Assembly: GCF_004118675.1 (NCBI RefSeq)
Contig: NZ_SDHZ01000004.1
Coordinates: 310,001 to 374,000 of the forward strand
Direction: 5' to 3'
Length of the DNA: 64,000 nt
Source: Filimonas effusa
Lineage (GTDB): Bacteria; Bacteroidota; Bacteroidia; Chitinophagales; Chitinophagaceae
Below are positions 56,705 to 64,000 of this stretch, in pieces. Each line of letters begins with the position of its first letter. Position 1 is the first letter of the stretch. A program made the position numbers and the translations under genes. Under the pieces are notes generated by a model. That model did not search any database. It saw nothing but the letters and a program-made list of their open reading frames with translations, and had not been told where the DNA came from.

Positions 56705-57700
56705 ATGATAGCAAGTAAGGACGAAAAAAGGATCAGCATTTACTGCGCCGTGGTGGTGGCTGTAGTGGTGAACATTCCGCGCATCTCTGCCTTGCGTACC
56801 GGGGGGCTTGTCAACAGGGTATCTTTTTTTGAACCTGCTGAATTTTGTTTTCAACTGGGATATAATTTTTTATTCTGTTATGCGGTTTTTGCCGTTAACC
56901 TGTTATACCAGTCGCGTTTTCGTTTGCGCCTGCTTCATAATGTATTGCTGTTGCTGTTTGGTTTTGCGCTGGGTGCTTTTCTTCAAAGAACGATATTTGA
57001 TCTCCAGATGCCGGTACGGCTGTACAGGGCCGGCTATTTCGGGCGTTTTTTTATATGCATGGCGGTAGAACTGCTGATGGTTCGGATCTTTTTTTTACTG
57101 CGCGAAATGAGAGCCAAAGAGGTAGAAGCGGAACAGGCCCGTACCAGGTTTGCGAAGGCCGAACTGGAGTTGATGAAGCAGCAACTTAACCCTCATTTTT
57201 TCTTCAACTCGCTTAGTACGCTTTCAGGTATCGTGCGCGAAGATCCGGCCAGGGCGCAGCGTTTTATAAGCGTGCTATCGAAAACTTTCCGTAACCTGCT
57301 TCAGAAAAAAGATGCGGTAGTAAGTTTGAGAGATGAGTTACAGGATCTCCAGCTTTACAGGGAACTGTTATATATGCGGTTTGAAAACAGCATTAGTGTC
57401 ATGATCCAGATCCCGGAAGAATGGATGGATAAAAAGCTGCCGCATCTTTCATTGCAGCCGCTTATTGAAAATGCTGCTAAACACAATAAGGCTACAGAGG
57501 CGGCGCCGCTTCTTATACAATTATTTATAAAAGAAGAGAGGCTATGGGTGCAAAACAATCTGCAGCCGCTTGGTTTTGTGCAGGAGCAAAGTGGAACAGG
57601 CCTGTTTAATCTTAACGAGCGATGCCGTATCTTATTAGGCAGGGAAATCACCATTCGCAGGAACGATAGTCATTTTATTGTTATTTTACCATTCGAATAA
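56705..57700 (+). CDS. LytS/YehU-type sensor histidine kinase
   Basis: A 331-residue membrane sensor. About four hydrophobic segments occupy residues 10-135 (IYCAVVVAVVVNIPRISAL, FCYAVFAVNLLYQSRFRL, LLLLFGFALGAFLQRTI). A short coiled region follows (EMRAKEVEAEQARTRFAKAE). The His_kinase domain has ELMKQQLNPHFFFNSLSTLS with the phospho-accepting His. The ATPase part has LSLQPLIENAAKHN (N box) and GTGLFNLNERCRILLG (G box). It is 6 bp upstream of its LytTR response regulator, forming a typical two-component pair. No sensory domain beyond the membrane helices is seen, so the signal is unknown. Confidence 0.92.
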   Translation: MIASKDEKRISIYCAVVVAVVVNIPRISALRTGGLVNRVSFFEPAEFCFQLGYNFLFCYAVFAVNLLYQSRFRLRLLHNVLLLLFGFALGAFLQRTIFDLQMPVRLYRAGYFGRFFICMAVELLMVRIFFLLREMRAKEVEAEQARTRFAKAELELMKQQLNPHFFFNSLSTLSGIVREDPARAQRFISVLSKTFRNLLQKKDAVVSLRDELQDLQLYRELLYMRFENSISVMIQIPEEWMDKKLPHLSLQPLIENAAKHNKATEAAPLLIQLFIKEERLWVQNNLQPLGFVQEQSGTGLFNLNERCRILLGREITIRRNDSHFIVILPFE

Positions 57701-57706
57701 TCAACT

Positions 57707-58483
57707 ATGCCACTACGTGTATTATTAGTTGAAGATGAGCCGGCCAATGCCCGGAACCTGGAGTTTATGCTTCATGAGGCAGATCCTTCCATAACGATAA
57801 TGGATGTGCTTCCTGGTGTTGAAGATACCATTGCTTGGTTCAGGAAACAACCTGATGGCTGTGATCTTGTATTTATGGATATAAGGTTGAACGATGGGCT
57901 TTCGTTTGAAGTATTCGATAAAGTGAAAGTAGAGCAGCCTGTTATTTTTGTTACGGCGTATGACAACTATGCCTTGCAGGCGTTTAAGGCCAATGGTATA
58001 GATTATATTCTGAAACCTTATGATGAAACTGAAATACGGGCGGCGCTTGCCAAGTATAACCGGTTACAGGGTGCCGGGCCGGTAAAAGCGGATATGGGCC
58101 AGTTGGATGCCTTGCTTAAAATGATGCAGCAGGGCGCTACTTATTACAAACAGTCTTTCCTGGTACATTTCCGTGAAAAGCTGCTGCCGTTGGAAACGGC
58201 GCGTATCGCCTGGTTTTATACGGCCAATGAAATTGTATATGCCTGTACCAGCGACAAGAAACAATATGCTATAGAGTTTACTCTTGAACAGTTGCAGACC
58301 CAGCTTGATCCAGCGCAGTTCTTTCGTGCCAACAGGCAGTTTATCATACAACGTAGTGCTATAAAGGAAATAGAGCTGTATTTTAACGGGCGTCTTTATT
58401 TGAAGCTTACGCCTGAACCGGCAGAGAAGGTACTTATCAGCAAGGCGCGCGTACCTGAATTCAAAACCTGGATGAATTACTGA
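57707..58483 (+). CDS. LytTR-family response regulator
   Basis: A 258-residue regulator. The receiver domain (about 1-120) has the acidic pair VEDE, the phospho-acceptor Asp58 in CDLVFMDIRLNDG, Thr in IFVTAYDNYALQAF, and Lys in IDYILKPYDE. The C-terminal LytTR DNA-binding domain (about 155-258) includes SFLVHFREKLLPLETARIAW, FRANRQFIIQRSAIKEIELY and the final LYLKLTPEPAEKVLISKARV. It works with the kinase encoded just upstream. The target genes are not evident; the small exported protein gene 97 bp downstream is a candidate. Confidence 0.93.
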   Translation: MPLRVLLVEDEPANARNLEFMLHEADPSITIMDVLPGVEDTIAWFRKQPDGCDLVFMDIRLNDGLSFEVFDKVKVEQPVIFVTAYDNYALQAFKANGIDYILKPYDETEIRAALAKYNRLQGAGPVKADMGQLDALLKMMQQGATYYKQSFLVHFREKLLPLETARIAWFYTANEIVYACTSDKKQYAIEFTLEQLQTQLDPAQFFRANRQFIIQRSAIKEIELYFNGRLYLKLTPEPAEKVLISKARVPEFKTWMNY

Positions 58484-58579
58484 AAGTTCACCTCCGGTTA
58501 TTGACGCTTCACCGGTTTGTTGCTGGTTAAACTGCGCTCCGCTACTGAGCTTTGCATATCACCAAACAAAAGAAATAAT

Positions 58580-58966
58580 ATGAAACTTTTCAAAATTGCG
58601 GCTTTATTTATTTGCTGCTTGATGTTGTCTGTGATGTATGTTCATGCACAGGATTTAGGAAACAGCACACCTGAAGAACGTGCGGCCATGCAAACCGAAT
58701 GGCTGAAAACCAAGCTGTCGCTGAGCAGTGAACAGGAAACCAAAGTGAATGAAATAAACCTGAAGTATGCGCGTGAAATGGATCCTGTTCTCAAGGGCAG
58801 CGGCGGCAAACTTGCGAAGCTGAAAAAGGCCAAAGCCATCAACGATAAAAAAGAAGCGGAATATAAGACTGTGTTCAGCTCTGAGCAGTTTGCCACTTAC
58901 CAGAAGTTAAAATCGGATATGAAGGACCAGATGAAGGCTAAGATGAAAGAAAGGAAGAATGGGTAA
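58580..58966 (+). CDS. Small exported helical protein, Spy/CpxP-like
   Basis: A 128-residue protein from ATG 58580, which opens a signal peptide (LFKIAALFICCLMLSVMYVH, cleavage near AQD). The mature part is highly charged and helical: ERAAMQTEWLKTKLSLSSEQ, ETKVNEINLKYAREMDPVL, EYKTVFSSEQFATYQKLKSD, ending MKAKMKERKNG. The spacing of 'L.LS.EQ...V..I......' and 'L...Q...Y..L' is the pattern of Bacteroidota DUF4890/Spy-like periplasmic proteins. A chaperone or stress role is an inference. It follows the LytTR regulator in the same direction. Confidence 0.75.
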   Translation: MKLFKIAALFICCLMLSVMYVHAQDLGNSTPEERAAMQTEWLKTKLSLSSEQETKVNEINLKYAREMDPVLKGSGGKLAKLKKAKAINDKKEAEYKTVFSSEQFATYQKLKSDMKDQMKAKMKERKNG

Positions 58967-59026
58967 CAGCCGGCAGGTGTTGCCGGGAGTGTTAGGGCGT
59001 GATGTGGAATGTTTAGCCGTGGTGTG

Positions 59027-60037
59027 TTACCATGCTATTTGTACGGAAATGGTGCCTACTGAGCGGGGCGTCATATGCTGAACTTCGCGGGTGCGGAGGC
59101 TTTGTTTCCATAAGATACCGAAGCCGCCTGATGAGGCTATGATGCCAAAATCGAGGTGGGCAAGAAAAGGTTCCGGGCGCATGGTTGCATGCGCCTGGCC
59201 GTGTATCTTACTGTTATTGTTAAGCGGGGACTGGCTATTGAGCAAGCCGCCCTGGTACATGGCCTGGTAGCCGGTCCACTGAAGGCCGGGTTGTAATATG
59301 CCGTAGAGCTGCCATTGTTTTTTGCCGGGCGTATTGGGCCGGCAATACTGTTGTATGAAACCTTCGTAATAAGAGAATTTTTTACCAAAGCGGAACAGAG
59401 TATATACCTGTGCGCTTGTTTGCAAACTGCCCAGCATGGCGGTGCCGCCGGCATTGATATCCAATCCTTCGCCGATAGCGCATAACTGCTTCTCGGCAGT
59501 GAAATTATAATTCAGTAACAAGTCGGTAGGCAACTGGTGATCCCATCCCCTGGGCGTATAAAAGCCGCCGATGCTATGAATCAGTTTCTGGAAATTGCTT
59601 GCCAGTGAGGCAGGACCCATTATTCCCAGGAGCAGCTCTGACTGCAGGTTCAGTTTCCTACGTTTATCGGCAGAATGTAAACTATGTTTTATATATAATC
59701 CTCCTCCGAAGTGATAATCGTTGGGGTCGGGGTTATAGGTCCGTATTTCTGTAGGCGTGTACATTACCTGCATTATTCCCCACCCGGAGGTGTTGAAGGC
59801 GCTATCGCCTGCTTTGGGCATCAAGGCATTTATGAAAGCGCGTGGCCGTGCTGCGGGGCGGTAAAGATCGATGCCAGTGCCATTGGTATAACCATCGTCG
59901 GTTCCCATGCCGCGGATATCGATGCCGTCGTTATCATCGAATCCTTTCAGGAGATGGCGGAATTCCTGCCCCTGTGCCGCCAGGGCGGTAACGGATACTA
60001 CCAGCAATAAGAGAAAACGGTTGAAATGAGCTTTCAT
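59027..60037 (-). CDS. LpxR-family outer membrane lipid A 3'-O-deacylase
   Basis: A 336-residue protein with a signal peptide ending ALAAQGQ. It carries the LpxR/DUF2219 pattern: FDDNDGIDI near the N-terminus, TDDGYTNGTGIDL, GWGIMQVMYTPTEI (for the usual GxxQxMYTP), GPASLASNFQKLIHSI with the conserved histidine, and GWDHQLPTD. The Asn/Asp, Ser and His residues associated with LpxR catalysis have counterparts. The barrel continues to VGTISVQIAW, a C-terminal aromatic residue typical of outer membrane proteins. LpxR removes the 3'-acyloxyacyl chain from lipid A at the outer leaflet. It is divergent from the sigma factor gene by 49 bp. Confidence 0.83.
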   Translation of the reverse strand: MKAHFNRFLLLLVVSVTALAAQGQEFRHLLKGFDDNDGIDIRGMGTDDGYTNGTGIDLYRPAARPRAFINALMPKAGDSAFNTSGWGIMQVMYTPTEIRTYNPDPNDYHFGGGLYIKHSLHSADKRRKLNLQSELLLGIMGPASLASNFQKLIHSIGGFYTPRGWDHQLPTDLLLNYNFTAEKQLCAIGEGLDINAGGTAMLGSLQTSAQVYTLFRFGKKFSYYEGFIQQYCRPNTPGKKQWQLYGILQPGLQWTGYQAMYQGGLLNSQSPLNNNSKIHGQAHATMRPEPFLAHLDFGIIASSGGFGILWKQSLRTREVQHMTPRSVGTISVQIAW

Positions 60038-60086
60038 GTCGACGACAAATGTAAATCTATCCGACTAGTTTGCCTATTTTTAGGCT

Positions 60087-60671
60087 GTGCTTACTTTCCC
60101 CGATACTGAACTGCTTGATCGAGTGGCTGCCGGCGATGAGGCGGCGTTTAGCCTGCTGTTTGCGCGTTTCCGGGACCAGCTTTTCGCTTATCTGAACAAG
60201 GTCACCAAATCCCGCGAGGTAGCTGAAGAGGTGGTGCTGGATGTGTTTGTCAAGATCTGGCGTGGCCGTGCTGCGCTTACCAGCGTCAATAATTTCGAGG
60301 CTTTTCTTATTACCGTGGCGCGAAATTGTGCTATCGATTTTTTGCGCCGTGCGCAGCGTGACAAGGTTTTGCAGGAGCAGCTGCGTCATGCCATGCCGCC
60401 TGTTACGGCCGACGCCGCCGATGGTGGGATTATAAGAGAGCATACCCGCACTGCTATTCTTGCAGCGGTGGCGGAGCTGTCGCCGCAGCGTAAAATGGTT
60501 TTCCTGCTCAGTCGTGAGCAGGGGCTTAGTTATGAAGAAATTGCCGCCCGTATGGATATTTCTGCTAAAACCGTGGCAAATCACCTTTCTTCCGCCCTGC
60601 AATTCATCCGTGACAGGCTTCGTATTGATGACGGCGCTGTTAGCCTGTTGCTGCTTTGTTGTTTGCGCTAA
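60087..60671 (+). CDS. ECF RNA polymerase sigma-70 factor
   Basis: A 194-residue sigma factor with a GTG start at 60087. Region 2 has AFSLLFARFRDQLFAYLNKV, TKSREVAEEVVLDVFVKIWR and FEAFLITVARNCAIDFLRRA. Region 4 has LSPQRKMVFLLSREQGLSYE and AARMDISAKTVANHLSSAL. A hydrophobic Cys-rich tail ends the protein (SLLLLCCLR). It starts a second trans-envelope cassette: FecR follows by 70 bp and SusC after that. The divergent LpxR gene is only 49 bp away, so the promoters overlap. Confidence 0.92.
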   Translation: MLTFPDTELLDRVAAGDEAAFSLLFARFRDQLFAYLNKVTKSREVAEEVVLDVFVKIWRGRAALTSVNNFEAFLITVARNCAIDFLRRAQRDKVLQEQLRHAMPPVTADAADGGIIREHTRTAILAAVAELSPQRKMVFLLSREQGLSYEEIAARMDISAKTVANHLSSALQFIRDRLRIDDGAVSLLLLCCLR

Positions 60672-60741
60672 AAAAACTTTCTTCCCGATTGGGATACACC
60701 TTTTTTTTCATCGTCTCTTTTGGTAACTGCAAAACTATTAT

Positions 60742-62025
60742 ATGGCCAAGGCAGCGGAACGAGTACAGGAACTATTATCCGGATACCTGGATAATCAGTT
60801 GACGGAGCGCGAATACAAAGCGCTCTGGCAATTGATGGCAGGTTCGAGCGACCGGGATCTAACGGAGATACTGGATTATTATTGGGATAGGGCGGCCTTT
60901 GAAGGGGAGGCGCTGCCGGCAGCGGTGTGGGAGCAGAAGATAAAGGAGCTGATAAATAATAAACAGGATACGGGAATACCGGTGACAGAACCGGGCACAC
61001 GGTTGCAGACGGCGGCGCAGCAGGGAGCTAAGCCAGATAACATGGCGCAGCCGGTACCGCAAACCAAGTTACGCCGGTTATTACCAGCTACGCGCTGGTG
61101 GGCGGTAGCGGCTACCGTGTTTGTACTGGTGTTGACGGCGCTGTTGTGGCCGCGGGCAAAGAAAGGGGTATTACCTTCTGCGGCCGGTGATGGCGATGCG
61201 CCGGCGATAGCGGCTATAAAGCCTGCCACCAATAAAGCGGTTTTAACCCTGGCCGATGGCAGCACGGTTGCGCTGGACAGTGCGGTGAATGGCATTGTGG
61301 CGGCGCAGGGTGCGCTTAAGGTACAACAGCAGCAGGGGCAGCTTACCTATGCGCACCAGGCGGCGGCTGGCGAGCAGGTATTTTACAATACACTTACTAC
61401 GCCGCGGGGAGGCAAATACAGGCTGTTGCTGCCCGATGGCAGCCAGGTATGGCTGAATGCCGCTTCATCGATACGTTATCCTACTGCATTTGCCGGTAAG
61501 GAGCGTGTAGTGGAGCTGACCGGCGAGGCCTATTTCGACATCGTTGCCAATGAGCGGCAGCCTTTCAGGGTCAACAGCGGCGGACAGCAGGTGACGGTGC
61601 TGGGCACCGGGTTTAATGTGAACGCCTATACCGATGAGCGTTTGATACGAACAACACTGGTATCGGGCAGTATAAAAGTGGCTGAACAAGTGCCGCAAAC
61701 AGGTGCTTCGGTGGTGCTTACGCCGGGTAACCAGGCGCGTTTTGTGAAAGGCAGCATAAGGGTGAAGGAAGTGAATACGGAGGATGAAACGGCCTGGAAA
61801 AATGACCTGTTTGCTTTTAACGATGTAGACTTTGAAACTGTGATCCGTGAGCTGAGCAGGTGGTACGATGTAGAGATCACCTTCAAGGGGCAGATGCCCG
61901 GCAGGCAACTGATGGGGAATGTTTCCCGTAACTATAGTATTACGCAGGTATTGAAAATGCTGGCATTTGCGGCCCGCATCGATTACGAAATAGATGGAAG
62001 GAAAATTACTTTATCATCAAAATAA
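60742..62025 (+). CDS. FecR-family anti-sigma factor
   Basis: A 427-residue protein. The N-terminal sigma-binding part contains QELLSGYLDNQLTEREYKAL. A membrane helix lies near residues 115-135 (WWAVAATVFVLVLTALLW). The FecR domain has LTTPRGGKYRLLLPDGSQVW, LNAASSIRYPTAFAGKERVV and LTGEAYFDIVANERQPF. The DUF4974 C-terminal module has FNDVDFETVIRELSRWYDVE and ends ARIDYEIDGRKITLSSK. The insert between helix and FecR domain (VLTLADGSTVALDSAVNGIV) is a partial repeat of the FecR fold seen in longer members. It should relay a signal from the SusC STN domain to the sigma factor encoded upstream. Confidence 0.92.
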   Translation: MAKAAERVQELLSGYLDNQLTEREYKALWQLMAGSSDRDLTEILDYYWDRAAFEGEALPAAVWEQKIKELINNKQDTGIPVTEPGTRLQTAAQQGAKPDNMAQPVPQTKLRRLLPATRWWAVAATVFVLVLTALLWPRAKKGVLPSAAGDGDAPAIAAIKPATNKAVLTLADGSTVALDSAVNGIVAAQGALKVQQQQGQLTYAHQAAAGEQVFYNTLTTPRGGKYRLLLPDGSQVWLNAASSIRYPTAFAGKERVVELTGEAYFDIVANERQPFRVNSGGQQVTVLGTGFNVNAYTDERLIRTTLVSGSIKVAEQVPQTGASVVLTPGNQARFVKGSIRVKEVNTEDETAWKNDLFAFNDVDFETVIRELSRWYDVEITFKGQMPGRQLMGNVSRNYSITQVLKMLAFAARIDYEIDGRKITLSSK

Positions 62026-62094
62026 AGCTTCATGAAATAACGAAAGAACAACCAACACTAACTAAACATCTGCAGAGGAGTTATCCAAAAAAAA

Positions 62095-62119
62095 CCGGAA
62101 GTAGTTGCAGTACTTCCGG
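62095..62119 (-). terminator. Minus-strand intrinsic terminator in the susC leader
   Basis: CCGGAAGTA (62095-62103) and TACTTCCGG (62111-62119) form a 9-bp stem with a 7-base loop. The + strand side upstream is a run of eight A (62087-62094), so a transcript of the minus strand would end in a T run just after the hairpin. On the plus strand no T run follows. It would end antisense transcripts that start within or near the susC start at 62185. Confidence 0.6.
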
Positions 62120-62184
62120 CGGAGTATGGGTAGCTGTTACCTCTTTTGCGCGAAGTATTACATAACCCAAAACGGAACAAAGGT

Positions 62185-64000
62185 ATGAATTTGACTAAGG
62201 TTTTTACCCGAAAAATGCTTATGATGATGAGAATGACTGCATGGGCTTTGCTGCTGGCTACAATGCATGTAAGTGCCAAGGGGCTCTCTCAGAAAGTGAG
62301 TCTGTCTGCAAAACAAAGCTCACTCGAACATTTGTTCAAGGAAATCAAAAAACAAACAGGTTACCTGTTTTTGTACGACAAGGAAGTCATTGGCCAGTCG
62401 AAGCCAGTGAATATTTCTGTGCATGATCTTTCCCTGCAACAAACGCTTGAGCTGGTATTTAAAGACCAGCCACTGGCTTACACCATTATGGAAAAGAACA
62501 TACTGGTGAAAACGAAGCCGGCAGCGCCGGCTGATATTGCGGAATGGAATACGCCGCCGCCACAGGTGTCGGTTGACGGTCTTGTTATCGATTCCAAAAC
62601 TGCGGAGCCTGTTGTGGGCGCCGATGTGCAGATCAAAAACACGAAGAAGGGTGTTACCACCAATGCCAGCGGTGAATTCGCCATCCGCGTGGAAACGGGT
62701 ACCGTTCTCAAGATCTCCTTCGTGGGGTATGATGCGCAGGAGTATACGGTGAAGAACAATGCCAGGATCACGATCCGCCTGGTGCCGTCGGTGAATGCCA
62801 TGGAAGACATGGTGCTTACCGGTGTGTATACGCGCCGCAAGGAAAGTTTTACCGGCGCTGCCACTACATTTACCGGCGACCAGCTGAAGCAGGTGAGCAA
62901 CCAGAATATACTACAGGCGCTGAAGGTAATGGACCCTGCTTTTGTGCAGCTTGAGAATACGGCCATGGGATCGAACCCTAACGGCTTACCGGATATACAG
63001 ATCAGGGGCGCCAGTTCCTTACCGGATCTTACGGGAGAATACAATTCCAACCCCAATATGCCATTGTTTATACTTGATGGTTTTGAAACGACACTTACCC
63101 GGATCTATGATCTCGATATCAACAGGGTATCTTCCATTACCATATTAAAAGACGCTGCTGCAAAAGCTATTTATGGTTCCAGGGCTGCCAACGGGGTTGT
63201 GGTAGTAGAAACCAAACGTCCGCAGGCGGGCAAACTCAGGCTTACGTATAATGCCGATCTGAATATCAATGCGCCTGATCTCAATAGTTACAATCTTACC
63301 AATGCTTCTGAAAAGTTACAGGCTGAGCTGGATGCCGGTATGTATACCACTACCTATCAGCCTGAGACACAACTGCTGCTGGAACAATATAATGAGCATG
63401 TAAAAGCGCTGGCACGGGGTGTGAACACCTATTGGTTGTCGAAGCCGTTACGTGTAGGCACCGGCCAGAAACATGCAATTGCGCTTGAGGGTGGCGATAC
63501 TTATATGCGTTATGGGGTTGACCTGGCCTATAACAATATTGCGGGTGTGATGAAGGGTTCCGGGAGGAGTACCACTTCTGGCACCGTTACCTTATCGTAC
63601 CGGATCAACAAGCTGTTGTTCCGCAACCTGCTTACGGTAAACTTCAACAAGGCCGATGATTCTCCTTACGGAACCTTCAGCGAATATGCCAGGCTGAACC
63701 CGTATTTTGAACCAACCGACGCCAATGGCAATATGAAGAAGATACTGGGCACTTATAACCCGGCGGGGCAGGCTGCGGATGAAATTTATACCAACCCGTT
63801 GTACAACGCAACATTGGGCACGAAGAACTTTTCGAAGTACACCGAGATCGTCAATAACTTTTACGCAGAGTACACCGTGTCTGCTGCGCTGAAGCTGATA
63901 GGCCGTTTCGGATTTTCGCAGAAAGAAGATGTAAGGGAAGATTTTTATCCTGCCAACCATACGCGTTTCATCACCTGGACGGGAGATGCTTTTTTCAGAA
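62185..64000 (+). CDS. SusC/RagA TonB-dependent receptor with STN domain (partial, runs off window)
   Basis: An open frame of 605 codons from ATG 62185 to the window end without a stop. A signal peptide (MTAWALLLATMHVSAKG) leads into an STN domain (SLSAKQSSLEHLFKEIKKQT, GYLFLYDKEVIGQS). A carboxypeptidase-regulatory-like domain follows (VDGLVIDSKTAEPVVGADVQ). The plug has DMVLTGVYTRRKESFTGAAT, where SusC proteins usually have VVVGYG, then PDIQIRGASSLPDLTGEY and ILKDAAAKAIYGSRAANGVV. The start of the barrel is intact. The gene is 159 bp after FecR. The STN domain fits signalling to that FecR/sigma pair. A SusD gene is expected downstream, outside the window. Confidence 0.92.
   Translation, partial: MNLTKVFTRKMLMMMRMTAWALLLATMHVSAKGLSQKVSLSAKQSSLEHLFKEIKKQTGYLFLYDKEVIGQSKPVNISVHDLSLQQTLELVFKDQPLAYTIMEKNILVKTKPAAPADIAEWNTPPPQVSVDGLVIDSKTAEPVVGADVQIKNTKKGVTTNASGEFAIRVETGTVLKISFVGYDAQEYTVKNNARITIRLVPSVNAMEDMVLTGVYTRRKESFTGAATTFTGDQLKQVSNQNILQALKVMDPAFVQLENTAMGSNPNGLPDIQIRGASSLPDLTGEYNSNPNMPLFILDGFETTLTRIYDLDINRVSSITILKDAAAKAIYGSRAANGVVVVETKRPQAGKLRLTYNADLNINAPDLNSYNLTNASEKLQAELDAGMYTTTYQPETQLLLEQYNEHVKALARGVNTYWLSKPLRVGTGQKHAIALEGGDTYMRYGVDLAYNNIAGVMKGSGRSTTSGTVTLSYRINKLLFRNLLTVNFNKADDSPYGTFSEYARLNPYFEPTDANGNMKKILGTYNPAGQAADEIYTNPLYNATLGTKNFSKYTEIVNNFYAEYTVSAALKLIGRFGFSQKEDVREDFYPANHTRFITWTGDAFFR

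Noticed and set aside
1-64000. tRNA, rRNA and transposase genes
   Set aside because: None were recognised on reading; no insertion-sequence ends or transposase motifs were seen near the RHS array.

Overview
The window looks like chromosomal DNA of a Bacteroidota bacterium, most likely of the family Chitinophagaceae. The grounds are two ECF sigma / FecR / SusC-type cassettes, a SusD lipoprotein, a GLPGLI-family protein, an OMP beta-barrel TonB-receptor relative, LytTR two-component signalling, DUF6443/RHS proteins of the kind common in Chitinophaga relatives, and weak ribosome binding sites. I assign the family from gene content only; there is no rRNA or tRNA gene in the window.

Layout. 1-9.5 kb (+): the tail of a probable MscS-type channel, an outer-membrane receptor with its GLPGLI partner, then housekeeping genes (deoC, a SPOR protein, an M20 amidohydrolase, malic enzyme maeB, an MlaE-type permease), closed by a strong bidirectional terminator. 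9.5-16.2 kb (-): a sigma / FecR / SusC / SusD uptake cassette whose SusC gene is split by a frameshift. 16.3-16.7 kb: a decayed fragment of a pbpC gene whose intact relative lies at 39.2-41.6 kb.

16.9-36.3 kb is the most interesting part. A secreted YD-repeat protein and a full-length 1524-residue RHS polymorphic toxin are followed by about 11 kb of AT-rich DNA. That DNA holds partial RHS 'tips': a piece of the conserved core, a new C-terminal domain and one or more small immunity-like genes. I count the full-length gene, two long open orphan tips (26.5-28.2 and 34.6-35.8 kb), one decayed tip (30.0-30.8 kb), one short core scar (32.2 kb) and one tip remnant on the opposite strand (34.1-34.56 kb) with its own two minus-strand small genes. 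About 690 bp of the core is nearly identical between the full-length gene and the first orphan tip and is in the same reading phase, so recombination could swap the toxin tail. Broken copies of immunity genes in the array match intact ones elsewhere in it, which points to repeated turnover.

36.6-38.2 kb: a HipB/HipA toxin-antitoxin pair with palindromic operators. 39.2-47.2 kb (-): a lipoprotein alpha-2-macroglobulin with penicillin-binding protein 1C, a known functional pair. 47.4-54.6 kb: a papain-like protease, a beta-CASP-type metallo-hydrolase, an old-yellow-enzyme oxidoreductase, a methyltransferase, an HxlR regulator divergent from a nitroreductase, and a DUF892 stress protein. 54.7-58.97 kb: a CPA2 cation/proton antiporter, a LytS/LytTR-type sensor-regulator pair and a small Spy-like exported protein. 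59.0-64.0 kb: an LpxR-like lipid A deacylase divergent from a second sigma / FecR / SusC cassette, the last gene running off the window end. The short leader of that SusC gene carries a minus-strand intrinsic terminator, which may end an antisense small RNA.
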